DNA from: Ruminococcaceae bacterium D5
GTDB taxonomy: Bacteria; Bacillota; Clostridia; Oscillospirales; Ruminococcaceae
Reading direction: 5' to 3'
Length of the DNA: 64,000 nucleotides
Assembly (NCBI GenBank): GCA_900113995.1
Contig: FORK01000016.1
Location: 1-64,000, forward strand
Shown: positions 17,233 to 26,140 of the stretch, one piece after another
Numbering within the stretch: the first letter of the stretch is position 1
Layout: every line of letters begins with the position of its first letter
Notes under the pieces: model-generated
What the model was told of the DNA's origin: nothing
Databases searched by the model: none
Seen by the model: the letters and a program-made list of their open reading frames with translations, nothing else
Program-made: the position numbers and the translations under genes

Positions 17233-19092
17233 ATGATCAAGTCTCTTAAGGGCAAGGTTTCACTGCTCTGCGGCAGTCTGGTGCTGCTGATCGCCCTGTT
17301 GGGAATCTATTCCCTCTTCAACATGTACCAGATCAGTCGTGCGGTTGACAGCCTGATCATCACCAATTACAACAGCATTCAGCGGCTGCGGCAGATGGAC
17401 GAGGCGCTTTATGCGCAGGATGCCGCCCTGCTGAGCTATCTACATACCGGCGACGCCCAGGATGCCGCTTCCACCCTCGAGGCTCAGGCGGCGGTGTTCC
17501 ATGAGGCGAGCGAGACCGAATACGGAACCATTGTCCTTCCGCAAGAGATGGAGATGATTTCGGGGATCATTGCCTCATACGACAGTTTCTGCGCGCTGTT
17601 TCCCGAATACCTCGCGCTTTCCTCCGCCCGGGCGGACCGCTATTACCAGCAGCGGCTGATCCCCGCGGCCGCGGAGGTGCGTGAGCACATCCACTCGCTG
17701 CGCGTCTCGAACGAAGCCGCCCTCTTCGCCCGCAAGCAGGAGGCCAGCGAGGTGGTCCGCCACGCGGCCGCCCTTCTCTTTGGCACCTTTCTCGTCACCA
17801 TCATCATCGCCTATACCACCGCCCGCATCTACACCGACAAGCTGTTCCGCCCCATTTACGAGGTCACCCAGAACCTCAAGGCGGTGCGGCAGGGCAACAT
17901 GGGACGCAAAACCAGTGTGCGGGCATCCGACGAGCTCGGCTCTCTGGCGCAGGAGTTCAACAACATGACCCAGCGCCTGCAGGAGTTTGAACAGAGCACG
18001 ATGGGCCAGCTGATGGCCGAGCGCAACCGCACCATGGCCATTGTGCGAAGCATCACCGAGCCGATGGCGATCCTCGACGGCAGCTTCTGCATCACGTTAA
18101 CCAATCAGTCCTTCGACCGGCTTTTCTCGGTCGAGATGGAGGAGGTGCGCGGGGTCCATTTTCAGGAGGCTGTCGCCCAGAGCGGGCTTTCCGCCTTTTC
18201 CGCAGTTCCCTACCGCTCCCAGAGCTATACCGAACGGGTGATCCAGCTCGGCTCGGGGGAGGAGGCAAAGTTTTACAATGCGATGGTCACCCCTCTCGCC
18301 CATGACGAACCGTCCGGCGACGCCGTCATCATCGTCCTCTACGACATCACCGCCCTCAAGGATCTCGACCGCAAACGATCGGATTTTATCGCCACCATCT
18401 CCCATGAGTTCAAGACTCCCTTGACTTCAATGGTCATCGGCGTTGACCTGCTCTCATCGGGAGCGCTGGGCACTATGACAGACGAACAGAAGGAGGTCTT
18501 TGAGGCGCTGCGGGAGGATGGTCAGCGGCTTTGCAGTCTGGTGACCGACCTGCTCGAGCTTTCCCGCATCGAGTCGGCCGAGAATGTCTACCGTTTCGAG
18601 CGGTGCTCTTTGCCGGAGGTGTTTTCCGCCTGTATCCGGCAGTTTACTCCCGCGGCGGAGCGCGGCGGCACCACCATTGTCGAGCGCTGCCCGGACCAGC
18701 TTCCCGATGTGCGGGGCGATTTTTCCAAGATCACCTGGGTGATGAACAACCTGCTTTCCAACGCGGTAAAGTACACCGGCCGCGGGGACACCATCACCGT
18801 TTCAGCCTTCGGCGGCGGGCCGCAGTTCGTCACCGTTGTCGTTTCAGATACCGGCACCGGCATCCCGGAGGAATATCTCGAGCGGATCTTTGACAAATAC
18901 GTGCAGGTTTCGAGCTACGACATCGAGATGCGGGGCAGCGGCCTCGGCCTTGCGGTTGCGCGCGCCATCATCACTGCGCATGGCGGAAAGATCTGGTGCG
19001 AAAGCAATGTCAGGAAGGGAAGCCGGTTCCTCTTTACCTTGCCGATTTATCAGGACGGAGGTGAGGCGCTTGAAGCGCGTGCTGGTCGTTGA
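17233..19092 (+). CDS. Membrane sensor histidine kinase
   Basis: 619 residues from the ATG at 17233; the upstream GTG at 17224 abuts the GAGGAG site. Layout: TM1 at about 7-28, an extracytoplasmic four-helix-like sensor of about 145 residues resembling KinB-type sensors, TM2 at about 175-197, HAMP at about 197-250, PAS at about 265-370, HisKA with His391 in ISHEFKTPLTS, and HATPase with NLLSNAVKYTG, DTGTGIPEEY and GSGLGLAVA. It phosphorylates itself and probably the regulator at 19070, whose start overlaps its stop by 23 bases. The signal is unknown. Confidence 0.92.
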   Translation: MIKSLKGKVSLLCGSLVLLIALLGIYSLFNMYQISRAVDSLIITNYNSIQRLRQMDEALYAQDAALLSYLHTGDAQDAASTLEAQAAVFHEASETEYGTIVLPQEMEMISGIIASYDSFCALFPEYLALSSARADRYYQQRLIPAAAEVREHIHSLRVSNEAALFARKQEASEVVRHAAALLFGTFLVTIIIAYTTARIYTDKLFRPIYEVTQNLKAVRQGNMGRKTSVRASDELGSLAQEFNNMTQRLQEFEQSTMGQLMAERNRTMAIVRSITEPMAILDGSFCITLTNQSFDRLFSVEMEEVRGVHFQEAVAQSGLSAFSAVPYRSQSYTERVIQLGSGEEAKFYNAMVTPLAHDEPSGDAVIIVLYDITALKDLDRKRSDFIATISHEFKTPLTSMVIGVDLLSSGALGTMTDEQKEVFEALREDGQRLCSLVTDLLELSRIESAENVYRFERCSLPEVFSACIRQFTPAAERGGTTIVERCPDQLPDVRGDFSKITWVMNNLLSNAVKYTGRGDTITVSAFGGGPQFVTVVVSDTGTGIPEEYLERIFDKYVQVSSYDIEMRGSGLGLAVARAIITAHGGKIWCESNVRKGSRFLFTLPIYQDGGEALEARAGR

Positions 19093-19633
19093 CGATACAA
19101 AAAACATCCGGCTGCTGCTGACCAAATGCCTCGAGCTCGAGGGCTATGAAGTGGAAACGGCATCCAACGGACAGGAGGGCTACGAAAAAATATGCGGCGG
19201 TGCCTACAACCTCGTCTTTCTCGATATCAAGCTCCCTGAGTTGAGCGGAACCGAGGTGCTGCGGCGCATCCGGGCACAGGGGATTCCCACCCCGGTCATC
19301 ATCATCACCGCCTATCCCACCGTGAAAAACGCCGTCGAATGTACCCAGCTCGGCTCAATCGCCTACCTCCAGAAGCCCTTCACCGCCGACCGGCTGCGCG
19401 CCGTGCTGAACCAGCTTGCCGCCGAGGCGCAGGAACGCCGCGCGGGCAGCGAGGAAATTCAGCAGCTTCTGGATGCGCACCGCTACCGCGAGGCACTCGA
19501 CCGCCTCAAGGGAGAGCTTTCCCGGCATCCCGACAGCACCCTGCTCTACCGGATGCTCGCCGAAACCTACGAAGGACTCGGCGACAGCACCAGCGCCGAC
19601 CAGTTCCGCAAGGCGGGCAGGGCGTTTGAATAG
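19070..19633 (+). CDS. Response regulator with REC domain and TPR-like tail, no DNA-binding domain
   Basis: 187 residues starting at TTG with GGAGGTGAGG just upstream; the frame extending to 18836 lies in the kinase and is not real. REC domain: acidic pair Asp8/Asp9, phospho-acceptor Asp52 in LDIKLPE, Thr in IIITAYPT and Lys in YLQKPF. Residues about 125-187 form helices with TPR spacing (AHRYREALDRLKGELSRHPDS, then YRMLAETYEGLGD). There is no HTH or enzyme domain, so it should signal by protein contact. The overlap with the kinase gene argues for a dedicated pair. Confidence 0.85.
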   Translation: MKRVLVVDDTKNIRLLLTKCLELEGYEVETASNGQEGYEKICGGAYNLVFLDIKLPELSGTEVLRRIRAQGIPTPVIIITAYPTVKNAVECTQLGSIAYLQKPFTADRLRAVLNQLAAEAQERRAGSEEIQQLLDAHRYREALDRLKGELSRHPDSTLLYRMLAETYEGLGDSTSADQFRKAGRAFE

Positions 19634-19715
19634 CGCAAATCCCGCGCGCCGACCGATGGGAAGGCCCGCGCGTTTTGAATCCGATCACAGTCTCAGATAG
19701 AAAGGAAGTACGTTT

Positions 19716-20327
19716 ATGAATCAGTTATTGCAAGATCGCCTGCGTCCCGGTGAAAAGGTCCTCTGGCAGGGACACCCTGCGGGAATCCGGCTGATGGACC
19801 CTGCGTTCCGTCTCAAGAATCTCATTGTGTGGTCATTTGCCGTCCTCTTTGCCGCCGCCGCTGTCTGGTATGCGGGTTTCTATGCGCCCGCGGCCGGCAT
19901 CGAGATGGGATTTGCCGCCAAGGTGAGCTTTTTCAGTCTCGCCCTCGGCGGATATATCGCGGCCACGCCGTTTCTCTGCCGCCGCAACCTTGAGCAGAAC
20001 ATCTGCTACTGCATGACCACCGAGCGGATGATCGCCTATCGCGTAAAAGGGGAGACAATCCGCTTCCAGAGCCGCGACTACGTCGATTTTGCCGAGGCTT
20101 CGGTCGAATATCTGGCATCCGGCAAGGCAAACCTGTATCTTGGCCCCAAGACCTTCGCCGCCCGGCTCGAGCTGCTCAATGAGCTGCTTCCCGCCCGCGA
20201 GGAGGACCGGATGATGCCCCTGACCTTTGCCAGCATTGTCGATATCGAGGGTGCCTGCCGCTGCCTGCCCACCTATATCAAGATCGACGGCTTTGCCCGC
20301 AGCGAGCCTCTCAGACGGGCAGCCTGA
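19716..20327 (+). CDS. Membrane protein with PH-like domain, function unknown
   Basis: 203 residues. The N-terminal LRPGEKVLWQGHPAGIRLMDPAFR resembles bacterial PH-like membrane proteins. Two membrane helices at about 33-55 and 65-86 follow, then a soluble beta-rich part (CYCMTTERMIAYRVKGETIRF, then VEYLASGKANLYLG). An AGAAAGGAAG site precedes the ATG. It starts 82 bases after the response regulator and has its own terminator, so it probably belongs to the same transcript. Whether it is the regulator's partner or a passenger cannot be decided here. Confidence 0.6.
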   Translation: MNQLLQDRLRPGEKVLWQGHPAGIRLMDPAFRLKNLIVWSFAVLFAAAAVWYAGFYAPAAGIEMGFAAKVSFFSLALGGYIAATPFLCRRNLEQNICYCMTTERMIAYRVKGETIRFQSRDYVDFAEASVEYLASGKANLYLGPKTFAARLELLNELLPAREEDRMMPLTFASIVDIEGACRCLPTYIKIDGFARSEPLRRAA

Positions 20328-20362
20328 GCCAATATCAACATCCTCCTCTTTTTCTTCTTAAA

Positions 20363-20390
20363 CCCCGTGCGGCGTCTCTCCCGCACGGGG
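20363..20390 (+). terminator. Stem-loop after the PH-like gene
   Basis: A perfect 10-bp stem CCCCGTGCGG with its complement around an 8-base loop, followed by CAAAC rather than a T-run. Confidence 0.6.
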
Positions 20391-20507
20391 CAAACAACAC
20401 CGCCGATGTCCGGCGCTCCTTCTTCACGGGGCGCCGGGCTTCGGTGTCTGCGGGCCGAAAACCGCGCCCGGATGCAAAATTTTCTTGTTTGCAGTGGTGC
20501 GGAATTC

Positions 20508-20536
20508 TTGACAAACCCCCGCGGGTATCATATAAT
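20508..20536 (+). promoter_or_regulatory. Consensus sigma-A promoter of yceD-rpmF
   Basis: TTGACA, exactly 17 bases, TATAAT: a perfect match to consensus, as expected for highly expressed ribosomal-protein operons. Confidence 0.9.
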
Positions 20537-20610
20537 AACGAAGTAACGCCCGCGTTACAGGTTTTTTTGCGCCCTTTTACGGCGCGAAATCGATGACGGG
20601 AGGAAACCTT

Positions 20611-21111
20611 ATGACCCTTGATTTGAAACGGGTCCTTGACGTCGTCGGGGAGAAGCTGGATTTTGCGGGCGCGATCGACCTTTCGTGGGTCACAAGGCAC
20701 GGTTCGGTCCTTTTCCCTGATGCACTGGCGGTCAGCGGAACGGCGTCCAACCGGGCCGGCGTCGTAACGCTGCGCTACCAAATCAGCGGGGTCATGCCCT
20801 TTTCGTGTGACCGGTGCCTGATGCAGTCAGAGCGGAGAATCTCCGAACAGTTCGAGCACCCGGTGGTGCGCGAGCTTGAGGACCCCTCCCTCGACGACGT
20901 TTATCTGATCGCCCCGGAAGGAGTCCTGGAGCTCGATGAGATCGCGGGCTCGGATCTCCAGCTTACCCTGCCGCAGGTCTTTCTCTGCAAGGAGGACTGC
21001 AGGGGCCTGTGCCCTCAGTGTGGGGCGGATCTCAACAAAACAACCTGCGGGTGCCGCCCGGATGAGGGCGATCCCCGACTGCAAGTTCTGAAAAATCTGC
21101 TGAAAGGCTGA
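20611..21111 (+). CDS. yceD: YceD / DUF177 protein
   Basis: 166 residues from the ATG at 20611, which has GGGAGGAAAC upstream; the ATG at 20593 precedes that site. A mid-protein DRCL and a C-terminal Cys cluster ([17 protein letters not shown], then CGC) suggest a bound zinc. The DUF177 family is linked to accumulation of 23S rRNA / the large ribosomal subunit and is nearly always found just before rpmF, as here (22-base gap). Confidence 0.9.
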   Translation: MTLDLKRVLDVVGEKLDFAGAIDLSWVTRHGSVLFPDALAVSGTASNRAGVVTLRYQISGVMPFSCDRCLMQSERRISEQFEHPVVRELEDPSLDDVYLIAPEGVLELDEIAGSDLQLTLPQVFLCKEDCRGLCPQCGADLNKTTCGCRPDEGDPRLQVLKNLLKG

Positions 21112-21133
21112 ATTTAAAGGGAGGTGCAAAAAC

Positions 21134-21316
21134 ATGGCGGTTCCGAAGAGAAAGGTATCGAAGGCGCGCAGAGACAAGAGACGTTCGAGTGTTTGGAAGC
21201 TGGATGCTCCCGCGCTTTCCAAGTGCACCCAGTGCGGCGAGCTGAAAATGCCGCATAGAGTCTGCCCCGTTTGCGGATACTACAAGGGCAAGGAAGTTGT
21301 CAAGGTAGAAGCGTAA
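21134..21316 (+). CDS. rpmF: Ribosomal protein L32
   Basis: 60 residues, typical length. The basic start [17 protein letters not shown] and the zinc-ribbon pairs CTQC and CPVC (C+ form) are diagnostic. Structural protein of the 50S subunit. GGGAGGTG precedes the ATG, and a strong terminator follows. Confidence 0.98.
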   Translation: MAVPKRKVSKARRDKRRSSVWKLDAPALSKCTQCGELKMPHRVCPVCGYYKGKEVVKVEA

Positions 21317-21339
21317 AGAGGCACAATCCACGCGCGATG

Positions 21340-21372
21340 GAGGGGGAAGGCTTTCTTCCCCCTCTGTTTTTT
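21340..21372 (+). terminator. Rho-independent terminator of yceD-rpmF
   Basis: A 10-bp G/C-rich stem (21340-21349 with 21355-21364) followed by TGTTTTTT. Confidence 0.9.
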
Positions 21373-21412
21373 CGCCGGGGCGCTGCGCCCCACAGAAAGG
21401 AAGTGACCGCGG

Positions 21413-22741
21413 ATGTCCAAACCGATCGTCGCGGTGGTCGGCCGGCCGAATGTCGGCAAATCCACCCTTTTTAACAAACTGACCGGCCAGCGGCTCGCCA
21501 TCGTCGAGGATACCCCCGGCGTGACCCGCGACCGGATCTACGCTCCCTGCGAATGGCTGGGGCAGGAGTTTATGCTGGTCGATACCGGCGGCATCGAGCC
21601 GTTTTCCGATGACGTGATCCTCTCGCAGATGCGCCGCCAGGCCCAGCTCGCAATCGATAAGGCGGATGTCATCATCCTGGTCACCGACCTCAGAAGCGGG
21701 GTGACGGCGACCGATCAGGAGGTGGCTTCAATGCTCCTCAAGAGCCAGAAGCCGCTGGTGCTCTGTGTCAACAAGTGCGACCGGGTGGGCGATCCGCCTC
21801 CCGAGTTCTATGAGTTCTACAATCTGGGGCTGGGCGACCCCATCGCCGTCTCGTCGGTGCACGGCCACGGCACCGGCGACCTTCTCGACGCAGTCTGCGC
21901 AAAAATTGATTTTTCCCGCCTCTCGCGGGAGGAGGGAGACCGCATTTCGGTTGCCATCATCGGCAAGCCGAATGTCGGCAAGTCCTCGCTCGTCAACCGC
22001 ATCGCCGGGGAGGAACGCACCATCGTTTCTGAGATCGCGGGCACGACCCGCGACGCCACCGACACCGAGATCGACAACGCGCATGGCCGCTATCTCTTTA
22101 TCGACACCGCCGGAATCCGGCGCAAGAGCAAGGTCACCGACTCGATTGAGCACTTCTCGGTGCTGCGCGCCTATATGGCGGTGGACCGCGCCCAAGTCTG
22201 CGTCATCATGATCGACGCAACCGAGGGCTTTACCGAGCAGGATTCCAAGATCGCGGGCTATGCCCACGAGCAGGGGAAGGGCTGCATTGTCGCGGTCAAC
22301 AAGTGGGATGCGGTTGAGGACAAAAACGACCGGACGATGCAGGAATTTCAGAAGAAGCTCGAGCAGGACTTCTCCTTTATGAGCTATGTCCCCTTTGTCT
22401 TTTTCTCGGCCAAGACGGGACAGCGGGTCGACAACCTCTTCCCTCTCATCAATCAGGTCGCTGCCAACAACGCGATGCGGATCACCACCGGCGCACTCAA
22501 CGACCTGCTCGCTCATGCCACGGCCCGGGTCCAGCCGCCGTCGGATAAGGGCAAGCGCCTGAAAATCTATTATATCACCCAGCCCTCGGCCTGCCCGCCC
22601 TCCTTTGTCTGTTTTGTCAACAGCAAGGAGCTGTTCCATTTCTCCTATCAGCGATACCTTGAGAACCAGATTCGGGAATCCTTTGGCCTGTCCGGCACAC
22701 CGGTGCGGATTATCGCCCGGGAACGCGGGGAAAGCAGCTAA
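21413..22741 (+). CDS. der: GTPase Der (EngA)
   Basis: 442 residues. Two tandem G domains: the first P-loop GRPNVGKS near residue 10, with DTPGVTRD, DTGG and NKCD; the second P-loop GKPNVGKS near 184, with DTAG and NKWD. A KH-like domain closes the C-terminus. Essential factor for 50S maturation. GAAAGGAAG lies about 8 bases before the ATG. The last twelve codons (RIIARERGESS and the stop) form the first unit of a tandem repeat that continues downstream to 22922, so repeat expansion has used the gene's own 3-prime end. Confidence 0.97.
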   Translation: MSKPIVAVVGRPNVGKSTLFNKLTGQRLAIVEDTPGVTRDRIYAPCEWLGQEFMLVDTGGIEPFSDDVILSQMRRQAQLAIDKADVIILVTDLRSGVTATDQEVASMLLKSQKPLVLCVNKCDRVGDPPPEFYEFYNLGLGDPIAVSSVHGHGTGDLLDAVCAKIDFSRLSREEGDRISVAIIGKPNVGKSSLVNRIAGEERTIVSEIAGTTRDATDTEIDNAHGRYLFIDTAGIRRKSKVTDSIEHFSVLRAYMAVDRAQVCVIMIDATEGFTEQDSKIAGYAHEQGKGCIVAVNKWDAVEDKNDRTMQEFQKKLEQDFSFMSYVPFVFFSAKTGQRVDNLFPLINQVAANNAMRITTGALNDLLAHATARVQPPSDKGKRLKIYYITQPSACPPSFVCFVNSKELFHFSYQRYLENQIRESFGLSGTPVRIIARERGESS

Positions 22742-22922
22742 AGCGCGTGCCGGCTTCGCCGCTGCATGCGGATTACCGCCCGGGAACGGGAGAAATCAGC
22801 TAGAGTGCGGCCGGCTTCGCCATTGCCCGTGGATTACCGCCCGGGAACGGGGGAAATCAGCTAGAGCGCGGCCGGCTTCGCCATTGCCCGCGGATTACCG
22901 CGCCGGAATATGGGGAAAGCAC
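22705..22922 (+). repeat. Tandem repeat of the der 3-prime end
   Basis: Three complete units and one partial: 22705-22767 (63 bases, including the der stop), 22768-22828 (61), 22829-22889 (61) and 22890-22922. Each begins G-Y-GGATTAYCGC and carries GGCCGGCTTCGCC or a close variant. Copies 2 and 3 are nearly identical, while copy 1 differs more. Confidence 0.9.
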
Positions 22923-23082
22923 AAGGCAAAGCGCCGCCCTTTCAGCATCCCCCGCAGAAGGATGATTACAATCAAAACCACCCGTTGAACGGGTGGTTTG
23001 AACAGACCCTATAAGGGTCTATCTCCTGTAGCAGCCCCTTAAGGGGCATCGAAGAGTCTGGCAATCACACCATTATTACCTG

Positions 23083-23110
23083 GCAGCCCCCTTCTCGGGG
23101 GCTGCTTTTT
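23083..23110 (+). terminator. Stem-loop inside IS200
   Basis: GCAGCCCCC pairs with GGGGGCTGC around TTCTC, with a following TTTTT on the plus strand. It faces transcription entering from der, so it may insulate tnpA from outside read-through, as described for IS200. Confidence 0.7.
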
Positions 23111-23576
23111 ATGCCTTACTCTTTTCTCCTGTGAAAGGATCTATATATTCTTTTAGGCTCAATTGATCGTCTGAAATATCTTCTTGCAGCTGGTTTCGAA
23201 TATAATCTTTTATTGCATTCTCATATTTTCCTACTGTATCGACATAATACCCTCTGCACCAAAAATGCCTGTTCCCATACTTATATTTCAGATTTGCATG
23301 TTTGTCGAATATCATTAGGCTGCTTTTACTTTTAACGTATCCCATGTATGTTGCTACACTTATATGCGGCGAGATACTTACCAGCATATGGATGTGCTCC
23401 GGGCATGCCTCTGCCTCTATCACTTCTACTCCTTTCCGCTCACTTAATTCTCTTAATATTTTTCCTACATCTGCTTTGATTTTTCTGTAAATCACTTGTC
23501 TACGATACTTTGGGGCAAATACTATGTGATATTTGCATCTGAACTTACTGTGTGATAAACTTTTTACGTCTTTCAT
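23109..23576 (-). CDS. tnpA: IS200 transposase TnpA (Y1 HUH)
   Basis: 155 residues, full length. The HUH metal motif is His61-Ile-His63 in CPEHIHMLVSI. The catalytic Tyr is most likely Tyr125 in IKDYIRNQ. Also typical are YHIVFAPKYRRQ near the start and FWCRGYYVDTVG. It cuts and joins single-stranded DNA at the hairpin ends as a dimer. No frameshift or missing residue was seen, so it may be active. No tnpB is present. Confidence 0.93.
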   Translation of the reverse strand: MKDVKSLSHSKFRCKYHIVFAPKYRRQVIYRKIKADVGKILRELSERKGVEVIEAEACPEHIHMLVSISPHISVATYMGYVKSKSSLMIFDKHANLKYKYGNRHFWCRGYYVDTVGKYENAIKDYIRNQLQEDISDDQLSLKEYIDPFTGEKSKA

Positions 23577-23710
23577 GACATGAACCCCCTGTGTTCTTTG
23601 TGTGGTTGCCAGACCGCACTCATTTTATCACAGGAGGTTCTTCCTTTTACTAAAGTATTTTTTTTGACCACCAGTTCAACTGGTGGTTTATTTCATGCCT
23701 ATTCGGCGCC

Positions 23711-23748
23711 AAAAAAAGCGGCCTGCCCGGTTTGTTTGGGCAGGCCGC
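23711..23748 (-). terminator. Terminator of the recombinase gene
   Basis: GCGGCCTGCCC pairs with GGGCAGGCCGC around a 9-base loop; AAAAAAA on the plus strand gives the T-run for minus-strand transcription. Confidence 0.9.
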
Positions 23749-23753
23749 AGTCC

Positions 23754-25673
23754 TTATGCAGTTTGTGAAGTTTCCTTTTCTTTGGCTTTCCGCTTTTCCT
23801 GCCGGTAGAACTTCTCCCGGCAGGCGGGTTTGCAAAATTTGGCGTTGGGGCGGACAGACTGGAACGGCTCCCCGCAGCACTGGCACACCAGCTGGTACGG
23901 TTCGCCCGGAACGATCAGCCCCTCGGCAATCTTCTGTTTGCGCTCCTTTTGGCGCAGATATTTTTCATGGTCACGGATACGCTTCTGGCGGCGCTGTTCC
24001 TCCGCAGCCAGTTCTTCCTCGGTGGGTTCGGGCATGGGTACTTCAAATTTCCCGATGAAATTCAGGTAAATTTCAATTTCCTGCACCCGTTCCCCGGTAC
24101 TTCTGTCCGGGGCATGGACCAGAATTTTCTCCACAAATTCATGGATCATGGGGGCGGTCAGCTCGGTGAAATCCGTATATTTCTGTGCCAGCGCCAGAAA
24201 GTGGCTGGCACGGTCGGTGTCCTCGTGAAATTGGTCAAGCTGCGCCTGCTCGGAGGCAAGCAGCTGTTCCAGCTCGGCCTGTTCCTTCTCATATTCCGCA
24301 CACAGCAGCTCGAACCGCTTTTCCTCCAGCTTGCCCATGGCATAGGTTTCATACAGCTTTTTTATCAGCACGTCCAGTTCGGAGCTGCGCCTGCGCTCTT
24401 TGGCAACCTTGCGTTTCAGCTCCTTTGCCGCTTCCTGCTGGCGAACCTGTGAAATGCTGCGAACCTTCTGGATAAATTCCTCCTTGTTCTGGATGGCATA
24501 GCTGGCGGTGGTGCGGATGGTTTCCAGAATCAGGGCGTTCAGGGCCTTGGTGCTGACGGTGTGAGAAAAACACATCTGGGTTTCACGCTCAAAGGTCAGA
24601 CAGTAGGTGGAGCAGTTGTAAAAGTCCGTTCCATACTCTCGACCGGACTTTTTGCGTTTGCCCCGGTGGTTGTACATCTTGGCTCCGCAGTCGGCGCAGA
24701 ACACAAGGCCGATCAAGGGATTGGCGACGCCGGTGGTATCTGTCCGGCGCACCGTCCGTTTCACCTGCTGGGCGAGCTGCCAGGTTTCCGGGTCAACAAT
24801 AGCCTCGTGGGTGTTCTCAAAAATCAGCCAGTCGGACGGGTCATTTTTTACCCGCTTATCCCGGTAGGACTTTTTGGAGGAACGGAAATTGACGGTGTGC
24901 CCCATATACTCCGGCTTGGTCAGCATGGAACTAACGGTGAAGCCGTACCAGTCATAGGGGCGGCTGGTGTCCACGGTGTTCTTCCGGCTACCTCTGCCGT
25001 TGCGGGCCAGATAATAGGCGGGGCACTCCACCTTTTCCTGTGTGAGTATTTTGGCAATCTCATGGGGGCCGTGCCCCTCCACCGCAAGCCGGAAAATTCG
25101 CCGCACCACGGCGGCGGCTTCCTCGTCCACAAGCCAATGGTCCTTATCCTCCGGGTCTTTTTTGTAGCCATAGATGGCGTTGTTGGTAGTGGGCTTGCCC
25201 GCCTTGCCCTTGACACGGTATGCTGCCGAAACCTTTTTGGACTGGTCACGCAGATACCATTCGTTCATGATATTAAGAAAGGGGGCAAACTCGCCGCTGT
25301 CCTGTTCCTCGCTGTCAATGTTATTGGCGACAGCAACAAAATGAACCCCATTCTGCCGGAACATTACCTCGGTGTAGAAGCCGGTTTGCAGGTAGTTTCT
25401 GCCGATCCGGCTCAGATCCTTGCACAGCAGATGGGCCACCTTTCCCGCCTCGATGTCCGCCACAAGGCGCTTCCATGCGGGACGGTCAAAGTTGCCGCCG
25501 GACCACCCATCATCCGTATAGTGGACGATATTGGTGTAGCCCCGCTGCTTTGCATAGCTTTCGAGATAACGTTTCTGGTTCAGAATGGAGTTCGAGTCGC
25601 CCGTGAGGTCATCGTCACGGGACAGGCGCTCATAGAGCGCAGTGATTTTTTCTTCCGTCTGTCTGTTTGCCAT
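23754..25673 (-). CDS. Large serine recombinase (TnpX/TndX type)
   Basis: 639 residues. Resolvase catalytic domain at about 10-160 with nucleophile Ser18 in YERLSRDD, and DLSRIGRNYLQTG. Recombinase domain at about 170-300, zinc-ribbon domain with CADCGAKMYNH, a long coiled coil at about 400-480, and an unusual C-terminal treble-clef finger CQCCGEPFQSVRPNAKFCKPAC. Members excise and integrate circular transposons such as Tn4451 and Tn5397. The start ATG is 2 bases after the TnpW stop, and its ribosome site AAAGGAGCG lies inside tnpW, so the two are coupled. It appears intact. Confidence 0.92.
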   Translation of the reverse strand: MANRQTEEKITALYERLSRDDDLTGDSNSILNQKRYLESYAKQRGYTNIVHYTDDGWSGGNFDRPAWKRLVADIEAGKVAHLLCKDLSRIGRNYLQTGFYTEVMFRQNGVHFVAVANNIDSEEQDSGEFAPFLNIMNEWYLRDQSKKVSAAYRVKGKAGKPTTNNAIYGYKKDPEDKDHWLVDEEAAAVVRRIFRLAVEGHGPHEIAKILTQEKVECPAYYLARNGRGSRKNTVDTSRPYDWYGFTVSSMLTKPEYMGHTVNFRSSKKSYRDKRVKNDPSDWLIFENTHEAIVDPETWQLAQQVKRTVRRTDTTGVANPLIGLVFCADCGAKMYNHRGKRKKSGREYGTDFYNCSTYCLTFERETQMCFSHTVSTKALNALILETIRTTASYAIQNKEEFIQKVRSISQVRQQEAAKELKRKVAKERRRSSELDVLIKKLYETYAMGKLEEKRFELLCAEYEKEQAELEQLLASEQAQLDQFHEDTDRASHFLALAQKYTDFTELTAPMIHEFVEKILVHAPDRSTGERVQEIEIYLNFIGKFEVPMPEPTEEELAAEEQRRQKRIRDHEKYLRQKERKQKIAEGLIVPGEPYQLVCQCCGEPFQSVRPNAKFCKPACREKFYRQEKRKAKEKETSQTA

Positions 25674-25674
25674 A

Positions 25675-25878
25675 TCAGGCGCTCCTTTCAGACGGACGGC
25701 TCATTTGTGGCAGTTCCATTATACCACATTCCGGCTGGTTTGCCAGCCCGTCATTGCGGATCAGCCGCAGAATTTTATCTTCCATCGTTTCCTCGGCGGT
25801 TTCGCTGAGGTAGACACGAACTTTATAGGTGGTGTTGCCAATGTGCCGGGTCATAAACACGGCATTTTTATCTGCCAT
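25675..25878 (-). CDS. TnpW-like small transposon protein
   Basis: 67 residues. The sequence FMTRHIGNTTYKVRVYLSET followed by EDKILRLIRND matches small proteins named TnpW that sit directly before large serine recombinases in Clostridial elements. AGAGAGG precedes the ATG. The role is unknown; position suggests a cofactor or regulator of recombination. Confidence 0.7.
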   Translation of the reverse strand: MADKNAVFMTRHIGNTTYKVRVYLSETAEETMEDKILRLIRNDGLANQPECGIMELPQMSRPSERSA

Positions 25879-26140
25879 AGAACCTCTCTTTCTTGCGCTT
25901 TCGGCGCATCCGGTGTATACTGCTGTTGTAGTTCCGTTACTTGTAACCTGCGATTGTGTTACTTCTTTTCTGTGTCAAGCCTGAACATGGCAAAGGCCCC
26001 CTTTCTCCTGACTGAACGGGCGAATGTAATCTAAGTAACTTGTTTTTAGATTACTCTTTCACTAATAGGAGAAATCCGGGGCGCAAAACGGAACCATTTT
26101 TGAAAAATCGCAAAATATTTTTTTGAAAAGAGGTGGGGTC
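25879..26140. promoter_or_regulatory. Divergent control region of the element
   Basis: About 260 AT-rich bases between tnpW (minus) and the sigma-like gene (plus). It contains GTTAC-TT-GTAAC at 25936-25947 and a further AAGTAACTTG near 26031, possible operator half-sites. No clear -35/-10 pair was assigned. Confidence 0.4.

Larger units (their letters stand above)
22975..23687 (-). mobile_element. Complete IS200-type insertion sequence
   Basis: About 710 bases bounded by palindromes: left end ACCACCAGTTCAACTGGTGGT at 23667-23687, right end around ACCACCCGTTGAACGGGTGG at 22977-22997. One gene, tnpA, lies inside. Between tnpA and the right end are stem-loops at 23083-23105, 23033-23048 and 23005-23019. 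Size and single-gene content fit IS200. The exact cleavage sites cannot be placed. It abuts the terminator of the serine recombinase. Confidence 0.85.

Noticed and set aside
22705-22922. A CRISPR array
   Set aside because: Units of 61-63 bp are contiguous with no unique spacers, and no cas genes are present.
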